Origin: JASLBX01 sp036373915
GTDB lineage: Bacteria > Actinomycetota > Actinomycetes > Jiangellales > Jiangellaceae
Length of the DNA: 32,795 nucleotides
Assembly: GCA_036373915.1 (NCBI GenBank)
Contig: DASUUU010000021.1
Coordinates: 1 to 32,795, forward strand
Reading direction: 5' to 3'
Part shown: positions 32,643 to 32,795 of the stretch, piece by piece
Layout of the letters: every line of letters starts with the position of its first letter
How positions within the stretch are numbered: the stretch's first letter is position 1
Notes under the pieces: generated by a model
What the model was told of the DNA's origin: nothing
The model's database searches: none
What the model saw: only the letters and a program-made list of their open reading frames with translations
Program-made: the position numbers and the translations under genes

Positions 32643-32795
32643 CCGAGGCTTGCCGACGTCGTAGCCGCACTCGACGCCATGTACGACCCGTCCCGCGCGG
32701 AGCAGTGGGATGCGGTCGGACTCGTCTGCGGTGACCCTGAGGCCGAGATCAGACGGGTGCTCTTCGCCATCGACCCCGTGGTCGGCGTCGCGGAG
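32640..32795 (+). CDS. Nif3-like dinuclear metal centre protein, 5' part
   Basis: The first 52 codons only; the gene runs off the window. It reads VPRLADVVAALDAMYDPSRA, then EQWDAVGLVCGDPEAEIRR and VLFAIDPVVGVAE, the clear start of the Nif3/YqfO/GTP cyclohydrolase I type 2 family. The metal-site histidines would lie beyond the window. Biological role of the family is not settled. The start GTG is supported by the -10 box 7 nt upstream. Confidence 0.85.
   Translation, partial: MPRLADVVAALDAMYDPSRAEQWDAVGLVCGDPEAEIRRVLFAIDPVVGVAE

Noticed and set aside
32293..32664. Open frame of 123 codons (plus) and 72 codons (minus) over the repeat cluster
   Set aside because: Their repeated HHIVEARC-like peptides simply reflect the DNA repeats; no ribosome site or family match.

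Overview
The window is high-GC DNA with strongly GC-biased third codon positions, ATGA-type gene overlaps and many GTG starts, as in an actinomycete. The gene order DUF3052-ahpE / aceE / fasR-fabD-fabH-acpP-fabF-accD / DUF3145 is, from memory, close to the chromosomal core of both Streptomyces (fasR-fabD-fabH-acpP-fabF) and Mycobacterium (ahpE, aceE, fasR, fabD ... accD6). This is therefore ordinary actinobacterial chromosome, not plasmid or prophage. I cannot name the genus from sequence alone. No transposase, integrase or CRISPR-Cas gene is visible.

Left part (1-4.7 kb): an intact L-lactate oxidation operon lutABC on the minus strand. Next to it are relics of what was probably an L-rhamnose locus: the last ~53 codons of a LacI-type regulator and a rhamnulokinase gene broken by an internal deletion plus frameshift. 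Rhamnose breakdown yields lactaldehyde and then lactate, which explains the pairing. At 4.7-10.3 kb come a DUF3105 membrane protein, a BCP peroxiredoxin, a two-gene operon (cysteine-poor receiver/glutaredoxin/thioredoxin-reductase-like fusion plus membrane class III nucleotide cyclase), and a sarcosine-oxidase-family flavoenzyme.

Middle part (10.3-19.9 kb): a small membrane protein facing an XRE regulator; an IolE-like isomerase/dehydratase and a Gfo/Idh dehydrogenase followed by a HutC-type GntR regulator (probably one sugar or inositol-type catabolic unit); a DUF427 protein; a DUF368 polyprenyl-phosphate carrier family protein; a GbsR/MarR regulator; an M3 peptidyl-dipeptidase; and DUF3145.

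Right part (20.2-32.8 kb): the type II fatty acid synthase operon, transcribed leftwards from fasR, with an acyl-CoA carboxylase beta subunit as its last gene. FabD carries an extra C-terminal biotinyl/lipoyl-like domain with Arg where the modified Lys should be. Then come a small membrane protein, pyruvate dehydrogenase E1 (aceE), DUF1918, DUF3052-ahpE, a zinc-ribbon protein, tRNA-Val(TAC), and the start of a Nif3-family gene.

Non-coding structure is unusually rich. There are three very long hairpins in intergenic spaces (two share a core sequence), palindromes embracing both stop codons of convergent genes, several -10 boxes placed 6-7 nt before start codons (leaderless transcripts), a 26-bp tandem duplication that creates a 9-codon mini-ORF at the start of lutC, and a six-unit 30-32-bp periodic repeat cluster between tRNA-Val and nif3.
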